From: JAOUJD01 sp963811265
GTDB lineage: Bacteria > Pseudomonadota > Gammaproteobacteria > Burkholderiales > Burkholderiaceae_F
Length of the DNA stretch: 64,000 nt
Direction of reading: 5' to 3'
Assembly: GCA_963811265.1 (NCBI GenBank)
Contig: CAWEQS010000019.1
Coordinates: 186,001 to 250,000, forward strand
The position numbers and the translations under genes are program-made. Under the pieces are notes generated by a model. That model saw only the letters and a program-made list of their open reading frames with translations, had not been told where the DNA came from and did no database searches. Of this stretch, positions 26,232-35,883 are shown piece after piece (within the stretch, counting starts at the first letter, position 1; each line of letters begins with the position of its first letter).

Positions 26232-27362
26232 ATGGCGACCGTTTCCGGCCTCCCTACGCACGCCCATGGAGCCGGGCCCTCCCCGGCGTTGGCGGCGTTC
26301 CTGCGCGTCTTCAACCTGAAGACGATCGCGATCGTCTTCTACTTTTCCGTCCTGTTCCTCATCGGGCAATACATCATTTCCCTGTACTTCGAGCCCTTCG
26401 ACGAGACGGTCTTCCGGTTCGCGCGCTCGGCGCGGCAGAACCTCATCAGCGGGGTGATGCTGCTGTTCGGGATGGGGGTGCTCGAAGCGCTGCTCGCCGG
26501 CCGTTCGGTCTCGCGCCGCTCGGCCCTTGTCTTCGGCGTCCTGACCGCGGTCGCCGTGACCATGGCAAGCATCCCGGTGCGCATCATCGTGATCGACTCG
26601 CCGCTGTCGCGATTGACCGAGGAGCCCGGCTACTTCCTCTCCCTGCTGCTGCTGTGGTCCTCGATGGGCAGCATCGGCTACTGGCTCTTCCGGTCGCTGC
26701 GCGAGGACCAGCTGGCGCGCGAGGAACTCGCGGATGCCGAATGCTGCCGCGAGACGCTGCAGGCGCAGATGGTGGAGGCCAGGCTGTCGGCGCTGCAGGC
26801 GCAGATCGAGCCGCACTTTCTGTTCAATACGCTCGCCAACGTCAGGCGGCTCTACGAGACGGTGCCGCACCAGGGCCGCGAGATGCTGTCGAGCCTGATC
26901 AGCTACCTGCGGGCCGCGCTGCCGTCGATGCGCCAGTCCGGCTCGACCCTCGGACGCGAACTCGACCTCGCGCGCTCCTTCCTGACGATCCTGAAGATGC
27001 GGATGGGCGACCGGCTCGACTTCTCGATCGAGGTCGAGCCTGCGCTGAACGACGCGCAGGTGCCGCCGATGGTCCTGCCGACCCTTGTCGAGAACGCGAT
27101 CAAGCACGGCCTGTCGCCGCTGCCCGAAGGCGGCCGGATCGAGATTGCCGCCCGGCGCGAGGGACATGACCTCCTGATCGACGTGCGCGACAACGGTGCC
27201 GGGTTCTCCTCCAGCGGGGGCAGCGGCGTCGGCCTGGCCAACACGCGGTCGCGGCTGGCGGCGCTGTTCGGGAACCGCGCCGCCCTGTCGCTGTCGTCGG
27301 TCGCGCCGCGCGGAGTCCTCGCTTCGCTGCGCATGCCGTTGACGCTGAAGGAGGCTCCATGA
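26232..27362 (+). CDS. LytS-type sensor histidine kinase
   Basis: This 376-residue membrane kinase has about four hydrophobic helices (30-52, 70-88, 98-118, 134-153), then a dimerisation helix carrying the phospho-acceptor H195 in QIEPHFLFN. The ATPase domain has LVENAIKHG near 285, DNGAG near 310 and GVGLANTRSRL near 325. All kinase boxes are intact. It is the first of three coupled genes: its stop overlaps the start of a degenerate paralogue, then comes a LytTR response regulator. No extracellular sensor domain is apparent. Confidence 0.9.
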   Translation: MATVSGLPTHAHGAGPSPALAAFLRVFNLKTIAIVFYFSVLFLIGQYIISLYFEPFDETVFRFARSARQNLISGVMLLFGMGVLEALLAGRSVSRRSALVFGVLTAVAVTMASIPVRIIVIDSPLSRLTEEPGYFLSLLLLWSSMGSIGYWLFRSLREDQLAREELADAECCRETLQAQMVEARLSALQAQIEPHFLFNTLANVRRLYETVPHQGREMLSSLISYLRAALPSMRQSGSTLGRELDLARSFLTILKMRMGDRLDFSIEVEPALNDAQVPPMVLPTLVENAIKHGLSPLPEGGRIEIAARREGHDLLIDVRDNGAGFSSSGGSGVGLANTRSRLAALFGNRAALSLSSVAPRGVLASLRMPLTLKEAP

Positions 27363-28552
27363 GCGCGCACGGCCGCTCCGAAGCGCTCATCCCGGAGCAG
27401 CACAGCGAGGGTCGTCCCGTGAGCGCCCTCGCCGGTGCGCATTCGCCGTCGATCGTGCAGCGTCCCATGCTCACGCGCTGGACCGACGCCTGGTCGCGCC
27501 TGAACCGGCGGCACGCGCTCGGTCTCGTGCTCGCCATCCTGCTGATGACGGCGGTCGAATTGAGCACGATGGCCGACAAGCTGGACAAGCCCGGCGTCAT
27601 GACGGTCATCGTCTTCGACCTGTTCGTCTCGGTCTCGTTGTTCTCCATCACGCTGCTCGCCTGGTCCGCGGCCGTCGCGGGCCAGCCGTCGGGCGGCGCG
27701 GAGCGGATGCGGGCGGTCGTGATCGCCATCGTCGCGAGCGGCCTGCTCGCGGCCGCCATCGTGGTCCCGACCATGAACGCCGCGGGGATCCCGGAGATCT
27801 GGCACGAGCTGATGGGCAAGAAGCGGCCGGTGCCGCCGCTGTGGATCGGCATCCTCGGCAACACGGTCCATCTTGCGCTGTTTGCGGCGCTCTTCGTGCT
27901 CGTCGCCGAGGTGCTGCAGCGGCGATCGGCCACCAACGCCGCGATCCTCGCCGCCCGGCGCGAGCAGGCCGCGGTGGCGCACCAGGTGCTCGAGTCGCGC
28001 CTCGCCGCCATGCAGGCGCAGGTCGAGCCGCAGTTCCTGTTCAATTCGCTGGTCGGCATCGAGGCGCTGTACCGGAAGGACGCGGCCGCGGCCGCGGAGA
28101 ACCTCGACCGCCTGATCCAGTACCTGCGCGTTGCGCTCCCCCGGCTGCGCGAGCCCGGGTCGACGATCGCCGGCGAGATCGACCTCGTGCGTGCCTATCT
28201 CGCCGTGGTCACTTCGCTGCACGGCGGCCAGCCTGCGCTCGCCGTGACGGTCGGCGATGACTGCGCGGACGCGCGCTTCTACCCGATGCTGCTGCTCCCG
28301 CTGATCCAGCGTGCCGTGCGGGAGCCGGATGATCACCTTCCGGAGTCGATCCGCATCGGCGTGCAGAAGTTCGAGGGCGACGTGGTCATCGTGACGCGCA
28401 TCGCGTGCGCCGGCGGGTGCACGGAGGATTTCGAACTGGCCCGGGTGCGCGAACGACTCGAGGGCCTCTATGGCGATCGCGCGACGCTCGCCTGTACGGA
28501 GCTCGACGGGAACACCACGCAGTTCACCATGCGGGTCCCGGCAGCCGGCTAA
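27359..28552 (+). CDS. degenerate LytS-like protein (pseudo-histidine-kinase)
   Basis: This 397-residue paralogue of the preceding kinase has four membrane helices (about 54-70, 82-104, 118-138, 163-185) and the His_kinase-type core. The phospho-acceptor position is Gln (Q225 in QVEPQFLFN). The ATP-binding N-box, normally LVENAIKHG, reads LIQRAVREPD, and the DNGxG box is absent; only the late RERLEGLYG survives. It therefore probably cannot bind ATP or phosphorylate. It may dimerise with the intact kinase and tune it or supply a second sensor. The ATG overlaps the previous stop by four bases, implying paired synthesis. Confidence 0.85.
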   Translation: MSAHGRSEALIPEQHSEGRPVSALAGAHSPSIVQRPMLTRWTDAWSRLNRRHALGLVLAILLMTAVELSTMADKLDKPGVMTVIVFDLFVSVSLFSITLLAWSAAVAGQPSGGAERMRAVVIAIVASGLLAAAIVVPTMNAAGIPEIWHELMGKKRPVPPLWIGILGNTVHLALFAALFVLVAEVLQRRSATNAAILAARREQAAVAHQVLESRLAAMQAQVEPQFLFNSLVGIEALYRKDAAAAAENLDRLIQYLRVALPRLREPGSTIAGEIDLVRAYLAVVTSLHGGQPALAVTVGDDCADARFYPMLLLPLIQRAVREPDDHLPESIRIGVQKFEGDVVIVTRIACAGGCTEDFELARVRERLEGLYGDRATLACTELDGNTTQFTMRVPAAG

Positions 28553-28563
28553 GCTCGCACCCC

Positions 28564-29328
28564 ATGAGCACGCCCACCGCGATCATTGCCGAGGACGAAG
28601 CGACGCTGCGCGGCCAGTTGGTCGAGCAGCTCGGCCAGCTGTGGCCGGAACTGGCGATCGTCGGCGAAGCTGCCGATGGCGTTCAGGCGCTGCGCCTGCT
28701 CGACGAGCATCGCCCCGACGTGATGTTCCTCGACATCCAGATGCCGGGCGCCACCGGCCTCGAGGTGGCGCGCCAGGCGAGCGGACGCTGCCACGTCGTG
28801 TTCGTCACGGCGTACGACCAGCATGCGGTCGCGGCCTTCGACCAGGGTGCCGTCGACTACGTGCTGAAGCCGGTTTCGGCGGCGCGGCTGTTCACGGCCG
28901 TGTCGCGCCTGAAGCAGCGCCTCGGCACGCCTCCTGCGCGGCTGGATGCCACGCTGAACGGGCTCGCCGGCGCGGGCGCCTCGCTGCCGGCAGCCGCCAG
29001 GCAGTACCTCCGCTGGATCAACGCGTCGGTCGGCCAGAACGTGAAGCTGATCACGGTCGACGAGATCAGCTACTTCCAGGCCGACAGCAAGTACACGCGC
29101 GTGGTGACCGGAGAAGGCGAAGCGTTGATCCGCAAGCCGCTGAAAGAACTGGTGGAGGAACTCGATCCGAACCAGTTCTGGCAGATCCACCGATCGACGC
29201 TGGTCAACGCGAGTTCGATCGCGGGCGTCACGCGCGACTTCCGCGGCAGGATGCTGGTGAAGCTCAAGTCGCGTCCGGAAACGCTGCTGGTCTCCGACAG
29301 CTACACCCACCGCTTCCGCCAGATGTGA
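28564..29328 (+). CDS. LytTR-family response regulator
   Basis: This 254-residue DNA-binding regulator has a receiver domain at 1-120 with phospho-acceptor D57 in MFLDIQMPG, acidic pair E10/D11, and the conserved Lys in YVLKPV. The LytTR domain at about 145-252 contains VDEISYFQADSKYTRV and FWQIHRSTLVN, the usual DNA-contact region. It follows the two LytS-like genes by 11 bases and is the clear output of the trio. No target operator was identified. Confidence 0.92.
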   Translation: MSTPTAIIAEDEATLRGQLVEQLGQLWPELAIVGEAADGVQALRLLDEHRPDVMFLDIQMPGATGLEVARQASGRCHVVFVTAYDQHAVAAFDQGAVDYVLKPVSAARLFTAVSRLKQRLGTPPARLDATLNGLAGAGASLPAAARQYLRWINASVGQNVKLITVDEISYFQADSKYTRVVTGEGEALIRKPLKELVEELDPNQFWQIHRSTLVNASSIAGVTRDFRGRMLVKLKSRPETLLVSDSYTHRFRQM

Positions 29329-29372
29329 GCCTCGGCCGGCCGCGGGCGTCGGGACCGCCGACATCGCCCCCA

Positions 29373-29378
29373 TATAAT
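29373..29378 (+). promoter_or_regulatory. -10 box upstream of trxB
   Basis: A perfect TATAAT lies 24 bases before the trxB ATG, in the only A/T-rich patch of the gap. No good -35 hexamer is seen at the right distance, so an activator may be needed. A small palindrome, GTTCGAAC, follows. Confidence 0.5.
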
Positions 29379-29401
29379 TCGTTCGAACCTGGGGAAACGA
29401 T

Positions 29402-30391
29402 ATGGCCACCACGAAGCATGCCCGCGTCCTGATCCTCGGATCCGGCCCGGCCGGATACACCGCAGCCGTCTACGCCGCTCGCGCCAACCTCAAGCCCGTA
29501 CTGATCACCGGCCTGGCGCAGGGCGGGCAGCTGATGACGACCACCGAGGTCGACAACTGGCCGGCGGACCACCACGGCGTCCAGGGCCCGGACCTGATGG
29601 CCCGCTTCCTGGCCCACGCCGAACGGTTCCACACCGAGATCGTGTTCGATCACATCCACACCGCGAAGCTGGCGGAAAAGCCCATCCGCCTCATCGGCGA
29701 CAGCGGCGAGTACACCTGTGACGCGCTGATCATCGCCACCGGCGCCAGCGCGATGTACCTCGGTCTGCCGTCCGAAGAGGCGTTCATGGGACGCGGCGTG
29801 TCCGGCTGCGCGACGTGCGACGGGTTCTTCTACAAGGGCCAGAACGTCGCGGTCGTCGGCGGCGGCAACACGGCCGTCGAGGAAGCCCTGTACCTCGCGA
29901 ACATCGCGAAGAAGGTCACGCTGATCCATCGTCGCGACAAGTTCCGCGCCGAGCCGATCATGGTCGACCGCCTGATGGACAAGGTGAAGGAAGGCCGCAT
30001 CGAGCTGAGGCTTTTCAGCGTGCTCGACGAGGTGCTCGGCGACGACGGCGGCGTCACCGGCATCCGGATCAGGAACGCGCAGACCGGCGCCGCCGAGGAC
30101 ATCGCGCTGCAGGGCGTGTTCATCGCGATCGGCCACCGGCCCAACACCGAGATCTTCGCGGGACAGCTGGAGATGGCGAACGGCTACATCATCACGAAGA
30201 CCGGCCTCGCCGGCATGGCGACCGCGACCAGCGTGCCGGGCGTGTTCGCGGCCGGCGACGTGCAGGACCACGTGTATCGCCAGGCCATCACCAGCGCGGG
30301 GACCGGCTGCATGGCGGCGCTCGACGCGCAGCGCTACCTCGAGAACCAGGAACCCGCGACGACCGGAGCCGAGCAGGCGCTGGCGGCCTGA
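29402..30391 (+). CDS. trxB: thioredoxin reductase
   Basis: This 329-residue cytoplasmic flavoenzyme passes electrons from NADPH to thioredoxin. The FAD-binding GSGPAGYTAAVYAAR lies near residue 13, the redox-active CATC near 138, the NADPH-binding GGGNTAVEEALYLA near 157, and the second FAD contact GDVQDHVYRQAITSAGTGC near 287. The length is normal. Upstream is a perfect -10 box. The next gene, encoding an Smr protein, starts 19 bases later on the same strand. Confidence 0.97.
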   Translation: MATTKHARVLILGSGPAGYTAAVYAARANLKPVLITGLAQGGQLMTTTEVDNWPADHHGVQGPDLMARFLAHAERFHTEIVFDHIHTAKLAEKPIRLIGDSGEYTCDALIIATGASAMYLGLPSEEAFMGRGVSGCATCDGFFYKGQNVAVVGGGNTAVEEALYLANIAKKVTLIHRRDKFRAEPIMVDRLMDKVKEGRIELRLFSVLDEVLGDDGGVTGIRIRNAQTGAAEDIALQGVFIAIGHRPNTEIFAGQLEMANGYIITKTGLAGMATATSVPGVFAAGDVQDHVYRQAITSAGTGCMAALDAQRYLENQEPATTGAEQALAA

Positions 30392-30410
30392 CGGCCGCGC
30401 GGAGCCGGCG

Positions 30411-31064
30411 GTGGCCCGCTCGCTGAAGGACCTCGCTCAACTCGGAGCGTTGCGCGACCGGCTCGCTGCCGAAAACCGCGAGCGCGAACGCGCCGAGGCC
30501 GAGCGGCGCGAACGCGAGGACCAGGCGCGGAAGTCGGCGAACGAGTTCCGGGATGCGGTCGGACCCGTCACGCCGCTGACGATCCGCGCGCGCGTCGAAC
30601 ACGACCGCCCGCCCCACCCGCCGCTGCCGAAGAAGCGCTGGGAGGACGACGAGCAGGTGCTCGTCGCTTCCGTTTCCGACGAGTTCGAGATCGACACACT
30701 GCTGCACACGGACGACGAACTGTCGTTCCGCCGCCCGGGCGTCGGTCCCGACGTGCTGCGCAAGCTGCGCCGGGGCGACTGGGTGATCCAGGACGAAGTC
30801 GACCTGCACGGATGCCGCACCGACGAAGCGCGCGAGCTGCTCGCGGGCTTCCTCCGCGACGCCGTGAAGCGCGGAGTGCGCTGCGTCCGCGTGATCCACG
30901 GCAAGGGGCTCGGCTCGAAGGACAAGCAGCCCGTGCTGCGGGGCAAGACGCGCGTGTGGCTGGCGCAGCGCGACGAAGTCATCGCGTTCTGCCAGGCGCG
31001 GCCGGCGGAAGGCGGCGGCGGCGCGCTCGTCGTGCTGCTGAAACCGGCGGGAAGCCGGCCGTGA
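30411..31064 (+). CDS. Smr domain protein
   Basis: This 217-residue protein has an N-terminal charged helix of about 40 residues (ENRERERAEAERREREDQ). The C-terminal Smr domain (about 125-210) has EVDLHGCRTDEARELLAGFL, the conserved VRVIHGKGLGS loop and a final LVVLLKP strand. Small Smr proteins are nucleases or nucleic-acid binders linked to RNA cleavage or ribosome rescue. The start is GTG. The stop overlaps the next GTG start by four bases. Confidence 0.88.
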   Translation: MARSLKDLAQLGALRDRLAAENRERERAEAERREREDQARKSANEFRDAVGPVTPLTIRARVEHDRPPHPPLPKKRWEDDEQVLVASVSDEFEIDTLLHTDDELSFRRPGVGPDVLRKLRRGDWVIQDEVDLHGCRTDEARELLAGFLRDAVKRGVRCVRVIHGKGLGSKDKQPVLRGKTRVWLAQRDEVIAFCQARPAEGGGGALVVLLKPAGSRP

Positions 31065-31675
31065 CCGGAACGTCCGGCCTGCTGTTCGCGGTCGAACTCG
31101 TGGCCGTGCTCGCGGCGGCCTTCTCCGGATTCGCCGAATCGCAGCGCAAGGACATGGACGTCGTGGGCGTCTTCACCGTCGCGTTCATCACCGCCTTCGG
31201 TGGCGGCACGCTGCGCGACGTGCTGCTCGACCGCCGGCCCTTCTTCTGGGTCTCGCACGAGTCCTACGTGATCCTGATCTTCGCGCTGTCGCTGGTCGCC
31301 ACGCGGATCATGCGGCACGCGCACCGCATCATCCCGAACGCGGGCTTCATCGCGGCCGACGCGATCGGCCTCGGCTTCTTCAGCATCGTCGGCGTTTCGC
31401 TCGCGCTGGAAGCGGGCATGCCGACCTTCACGGCGACGATGATGGGCGTGATCACCGGCGTGTTCGGCGGCGTCCTGCGCGACGTGATCCTCAACGAAGT
31501 GCCGGTCGTGCTGCGCGACAACCGGCCGTACGCCACCACGGCGTTCATCGGGTGCTGGTTCTACGTGCTGCTGCGCGGCGCCGGCGCCGACGAGGCCCTG
31601 GCGCTGTGGACCTCGGCCGGGCTGATCAGCATCACGCGACTGATCGCGTGGCGCCGCGACTGGTCGCTGAAGTAG
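31061..31675 (+). CDS. TRIC/UPF0126 family membrane protein
   Basis: This 204-residue protein has seven membrane helices arranged as two related halves. Each half carries the family glycine motif, AFGGGTLRDVLLDRRPFFW in the first and GVFGGVLRDVILNEVPVVL in the second. Related proteins form trimeric cation channels; the bacterial role is not settled. The GTG start overlaps the smr stop. It converges on glnB with seven bases between stops. Confidence 0.88.
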   Translation: MTGTSGLLFAVELVAVLAAAFSGFAESQRKDMDVVGVFTVAFITAFGGGTLRDVLLDRRPFFWVSHESYVILIFALSLVATRIMRHAHRIIPNAGFIAADAIGLGFFSIVGVSLALEAGMPTFTATMMGVITGVFGGVLRDVILNEVPVVLRDNRPYATTAFIGCWFYVLLRGAGADEALALWTSAGLISITRLIAWRRDWSLK

Positions 31676-31682
31676 CTCGCGG

Positions 31683-32021
31683 CTAAACCGCCGCCTCGCC
31701 CTCTTCGCCGGTGCGGATGCGGATGACCTGTTCGACCGCCCGTACGAAGATCTTGCCGTCGCCGATCTTGCCGGTGCGCGCGGCCTTCGTGATGGCCTCG
31801 ATCGCGCGCTCGACCAGCGCGTCCGGGACGACGGCCTCGACCTTCACCTTGGGCAGGAAGTCGACCACGTATTCGGCGCCGCGATAGAGCTCCGTGTGCC
31901 CCTTCTGGCGGCCGAAGCCCTTGACTTCAGTGACCGTGAGCCCGTTCACGCCGACGTCGGCCAGGGCCTCGCGCACTTCGTCCAGCTTGAACGGCTTGAT
32001 GACTGCGGTGATCTGTTTCAT
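31683..32021 (-). CDS. glnB: nitrogen regulatory protein P-II
   Basis: This 112-residue signal protein reports 2-oxoglutarate, ATP/ADP and glutamine status to glutamine synthetase adenylylation and NtrB. The T-loop holds the uridylylation site Y51 in GAEYVVDF. Other conserved parts are KPFKLDEVREAL and GKIGDGKIFV. It lies 51 bases after nadE on the same strand, the common betaproteobacterial order that favours GlnB over GlnK; no amtB is present here. Confidence 0.95.
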   Translation of the reverse strand: MKQITAVIKPFKLDEVREALADVGVNGLTVTEVKGFGRQKGHTELYRGAEYVVDFLPKVKVEAVVPDALVERAIEAITKAARTGKIGDGKIFVRAVEQVIRIRTGEEGEAAV

Positions 32022-32072
32022 GGTGTTTCCCGGGTCGATTCAGTGTAGTTCCAGGTGGATCGTACCGCCCGC

Positions 32073-33701
32073 TCAGGCGCTTTCCTCGCGGAAGCGGTTT
32101 GTGATCGGATAGCGCCAGTCCCGGCCGAAGCCGCGGTGCGTCACGCGGATGCCGACCGGCGACTGCCGTCGCTTGTACTCGGAGATCCGGATCATCCGCA
32201 CCACGCGCCGCACGACCGCCTCGTCCAGGCCCTCGGCCACGATGTCCGGTATCGCAAGGCCTTCCTGCATGTAGAGCTCGATGATGCGGTCGAGCACCTC
32301 GTAGGGTGGCAGGGAGTCCTGGTCGGTCTGGTTGTCCTTCAGCTCCGCGCTCGGCGCGCGCGTCAGGATGCGTTCGGGAATGACCGGCGCGATCCCGTTG
32401 CGATAGCGGCACAGCCGGTACACCAGCGTCTTCAGGATGTCCTTGATGACGGCGAAGCCGCCCGCGAGGTCTCCGTACAGCGTCGAGTAGCCGACCGCCG
32501 TCTCGGACTTGTTGCCGGTCGTCAGCACGATCGACCCGTACTTGTTCGACAGCGCCATCAGCAGCGTGCCGCGGATGCGCGCCTGCAGGTTCTCCTCGGT
32601 CGTGTCCCAGGGCAGCCCGCGGAACTCGCGCGCGAGGGTGGACAGGAAGGCGTCGAACGCAGGCTTGATCGGCAGGATGTCGTAGCGCACGCCGAGATTG
32701 CCCGCCAGCTCGGCCGCGTCGTCGAGGCTCATCTGCGACGTGTACTGCGACGGCATCATCACCGCGCGCACCCGCTCGGCGCCCAGCGCGTCGACAGCGA
32801 TCGCCAGCGTGATCGCGGAATCGACGCCGCCCGACAGGCCGATCAGCGCGCCCGGGAAGCCGTTCTTGCCGATGTAGTCGCGCACGCCGAGCACCAGCGC
32901 CGAATAGGCGAGCGCCTCGTGCGACGGCTCGATGACCCGTTCGCCTTTCTGCGGCGCGCCGTCCACGAAGTCGACGAGCAGCAGCGCCTCCTCGAAGTGC
33001 GCCGCGCTGGCGACGACGTTGCCGCCCGCGTCGAGCACGAACGAAGCGCCGTCGAAGACGAGTTCGTCCTGCCCGCCCGAAAGGTTCGCGTAGACCGCCG
33101 GCATGCCGAACCTGCAGACGTTGGTCCGCATGATCTGCAGCCGCTGCTGCTGCTTGCCGAGGTGGAACGGCGACGCGTTGAGCACCAGCAGGACGTCGGC
33201 GCCCGCCGCGCGCGAGCACTCGGGCGCGTAGGAAAACCAGGTGTCCTCGCAGATGTTGATGCCGAACGCGGTGCCGTCGACTTCGAAGACGAACGGCCGG
33301 TTGTCCGGCGTGAAGTAGCGCTGCTCGTCGAAGACGTCGTAATTCGGCAGGTCGTGCTTGCAGTACGTGCCGATCACCATGCCGTCCGCGATCACCGACG
33401 CGGCGTTGAAGCGCCGGCCCTCGCGCGCGAGGGGGTGGCCGACCACGACCTTCATCTCGGGAAACTGCAGCAGCTGCGCGCACAGTTTCTGCAGGGCCGC
33501 GTCGGTCGCTGCGTAGAATGCCCGGCGCAGCAGCAGGTCCTCGGGCGGATAGCCTGTCAGCGACAGTTCCGGCGTCAGCAGGACGCGCGCGCCGGCGCCA
33601 GCCGCGCGCCGCGCTGCGTCGAGGATCTTCCGGCTGTTTCCCTCGAAGTCGCCGACGGTGCAGTTCAGCTGCGCGACCGCGACTTTGACGTTCGAGCTCA
33701 T
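32073..33701 (-). CDS. nadE: glutamine-dependent NAD+ synthetase
   Basis: This 542-residue two-domain enzyme catalyses the last step of NAD synthesis. The N-terminal nitrilase-like glutaminase (about 1-260) shows LLTPELSLTGYPPEDL with the catalytic Glu, and GINICEDTWF with the nucleophilic Cys. The C-terminal synthetase has the ATP PP-loop LIGLSGGVDSA near 290 and TTGNKSETAVGY near 400. Both domains are complete. The start is back-to-back with the acyltransferase-like gene on the other strand. Confidence 0.96.
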   Translation of the reverse strand: MSSNVKVAVAQLNCTVGDFEGNSRKILDAARRAAGAGARVLLTPELSLTGYPPEDLLLRRAFYAATDAALQKLCAQLLQFPEMKVVVGHPLAREGRRFNAASVIADGMVIGTYCKHDLPNYDVFDEQRYFTPDNRPFVFEVDGTAFGINICEDTWFSYAPECSRAAGADVLLVLNASPFHLGKQQQRLQIMRTNVCRFGMPAVYANLSGGQDELVFDGASFVLDAGGNVVASAAHFEEALLLVDFVDGAPQKGERVIEPSHEALAYSALVLGVRDYIGKNGFPGALIGLSGGVDSAITLAIAVDALGAERVRAVMMPSQYTSQMSLDDAAELAGNLGVRYDILPIKPAFDAFLSTLAREFRGLPWDTTEENLQARIRGTLLMALSNKYGSIVLTTGNKSETAVGYSTLYGDLAGGFAVIKDILKTLVYRLCRYRNGIAPVIPERILTRAPSAELKDNQTDQDSLPPYEVLDRIIELYMQEGLAIPDIVAEGLDEAVVRRVVRMIRISEYKRRQSPVGIRVTHRGFGRDWRYPITNRFREESA

Positions 33702-35005
33702 TGATCGATGCGGCGGTGAAGGCAGTGCAGGCGGGATCGACGAATTATTGCACGCGCATCGTGAGCGACCTGACGGAGATCGGGGCTGAACGCTGGAATG
33801 CCGTGCTCTCGCACGAGGCCGCCAATCCCTTCGTTCGCTACGAGTTCCTCCGGGCCCTGCAAGCCAGCGGATGCGCAGCCGAACGCACGGGCTGGGAACC
33901 GCACCATCTCACGCTCTGGAGCGGCACCGAACTGAAGGCGGCCGCGCCGCTGTACCGCAAGCATCACTCCTACGGCGAGTACGTGTTCGACTGGGCCTGG
34001 GCCGACGCGCACCAGCGGCACGGCATCGATTACTACCCCAAGTGGCTGGTGGCGATCCCGTTCACCCCGGTGCCGGGCCCGCGCCTGCTGGCCGTCGATG
34101 CCGCGGCGCGCGACGCCCTCGCGGCCGCGCTGCAACGGCATGCCGAGGCGTCCGGCCTCTCGTCGCTGCACGCGCTCTTCCTTCCCGAGGCCGATGCCGC
34201 GCGGCTCGCTGCGCTGGGCCAGATGACGCGGCGCTCGGTGCAGTTCCACTGGTTCAACCGCGGCTACGCGGCGTTCGACGACTACCTCGCGGCGCTGACG
34301 CAGCCGAAGCGCAAGAAGGTGCGCGCGGAGCGCCGGAAGGTCGCCGACGCGGGCGTGACGTTCGTCCGCAAGGTCGGCTCCGACATCGGCGAGGCCGACT
34401 GGGCGTTCTTCGCGCGCTGCTATGCGCGCACGTACGCCGCACATCACTCGACGCCGTACCTGACGCGCGCCTTCTTCCTCGAACTGGCGCAGGCGATGCC
34501 CGAGACGCTGCTCCTGGTGGTCGCGCAGCGTGACGGCCGGCCGATCGCCTCCGCGCTCGCGCTGTTCGACGCCGAACGCCTGTACGGACGCTACTGGGGC
34601 GCCGTCGAGACGGTCCCGTGCCTGCACTTCGAGACCAGCTATTACCAGATGATCGAGTTCGCGATCGAGCGCAGGCTCGCGGTCTTCGAGGGCGGCGCAC
34701 AGGGGGAGCACAAGCTCGCCCGCGGCTTCGAACCCGTCACGACCTTCTCGTCGCACTGGCTGTCGCACCCGGCCTTCAACGAGGCGGTGCAGCGCTACCT
34801 CGAGCGCGAGCACGGCGGCATCGAGGCCTATGTCGACGAGCTGAACGAACGCAGCGCGCTCAGGCGGGATGCGACGGGCGCAAGGGATGCAGTGACGCCG
34901 ACCATCTCGCTGCGCCCTCTGATGGTGACGATTGGGCGCGGCACTGCGTGCCGGCCCCGCGGGGACCATGTGGAAAGCTGCCTTCGTTCGCATCGGTGCG
35001 CCCGC
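33701..35005 (+). CDS. GNAT/FemAB-like acyltransferase (peptidogalycan biosynthesis-like family), reads into next gene
   Basis: The recognisable protein covers about residues 15-390. NPFVRYEFLRALQASG, the aromatic HSYGEYVFDWAWADA, KRKKVRAERRKV and FEGGAQGEHKLARGFEP are typical of the family once called peptidogalycan biosynthesis proteins (DUF482). The expected end is near ELNERSAL (about 34862), but no stop follows and the frame continues in phase into the EamA gene. A lost stop through an indel is likely. The start is uncertain: TTG 33701 lies on the nadE start, and GTG 33716 or 33725 are alternatives. Its role may be acyl transfer to a cell-envelope or small-molecule amine; the substrate is unknown. 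Confidence 0.75.
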
Positions 35006-35859
35006 ATGACGCCGACCCTCGCTGCCGCTTTCCTGATGGTGACGATCTGGGGCTTTAACTTCGTCGTCATCCGCTGGGGCCTGGACAGCGTGTCGCCGTA
35101 CACGCTGAACCTGCTGCGCTTCGTGCTCGCGGCGTTTCCGGCGCTGCTGTTCGTTCGCCCGCCGCGCGCGCCGTGGCATCTGGTCGTGGGCTACGGGCTG
35201 TTCGCCTTCACGCTGCAGTTCTGCCTGCTGTTCGCCGGGATGGCCGCCGGCATGCCGACCGGGCTGGCGTCCCTCGTCATCCAGATGCAGGTGTTCTTCA
35301 CGATCGGGCTCGTCACGCTGCTGACCCATGAACGCGCGCGGCGCGAGCAACTGTTCGGGGCGGCGGTGGCAGGCGCGGGCATCGTGCTGGTGGCGCTGCA
35401 CCTGCCGCCCTCCACCTTGCTCGGTTTCGCGCTGACCCTTGGCGCGGCTGCCTCGTGGGCCGTTGCGAACATCATCGTGAAGCGGATTCCCGGCGAGCGG
35501 CCGCTGGCCGTCGTCGTGTGGGCCAGCGCGGTTGCAGCCATTGCCCTGCTGCCGATCGCCGTGCTGGCGGACGGCCCCGCCTACGTCTGGGCGGCCATCG
35601 CGGCCATGCCCGCCCGGCGTGGCTGGGAGTCGCTTTCCAGGCTTGGCCGACAACCCTGCTCGCGTTCGGCATCTGGGCGTGGTTGCTGCGCCGTCACCCG
35701 GCGGCGCTCGTCGCGCCCTTCACGCTGCTGGTGCCGATCGTCGGCATGTCGTGCGCCGTGCTGCTCCTCGGCGAACCGATCACGTGGTGGAAACTCGCCG
35801 GCGCCGCGCTCGTGCTCGGCGGACTGGGGTTGAACGTGCTCGCAAGCCGCGCGCGGTAG
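35006..35859 (+). CDS. EamA-family (DMT) transporter, single frameshift
   Basis: This ten-helix exporter or permease of the drug/metabolite superfamily has a rebuilt length of 284 residues. The start MTPTLAAAFLMVTIWGFNFV is the usual first helix, and VIRWGLDSVSPYTLNLLRF follows. The second EamA repeat begins at GFALTLGAAASWAVANI. Coding changes frame near 35611-35616 (CCCGCCCGG): after AAIAAMPA it continues as WLGVAFQAWPTTLLAFGIW when one C is restored. It is in frame with the upstream acyltransferase. Similar proteins export amino acids or metabolites; the substrate here is unknown. Confidence 0.85.
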
Positions 35860-35883
35860 GCGCGCGCGGCGACGTCAGGTCGA

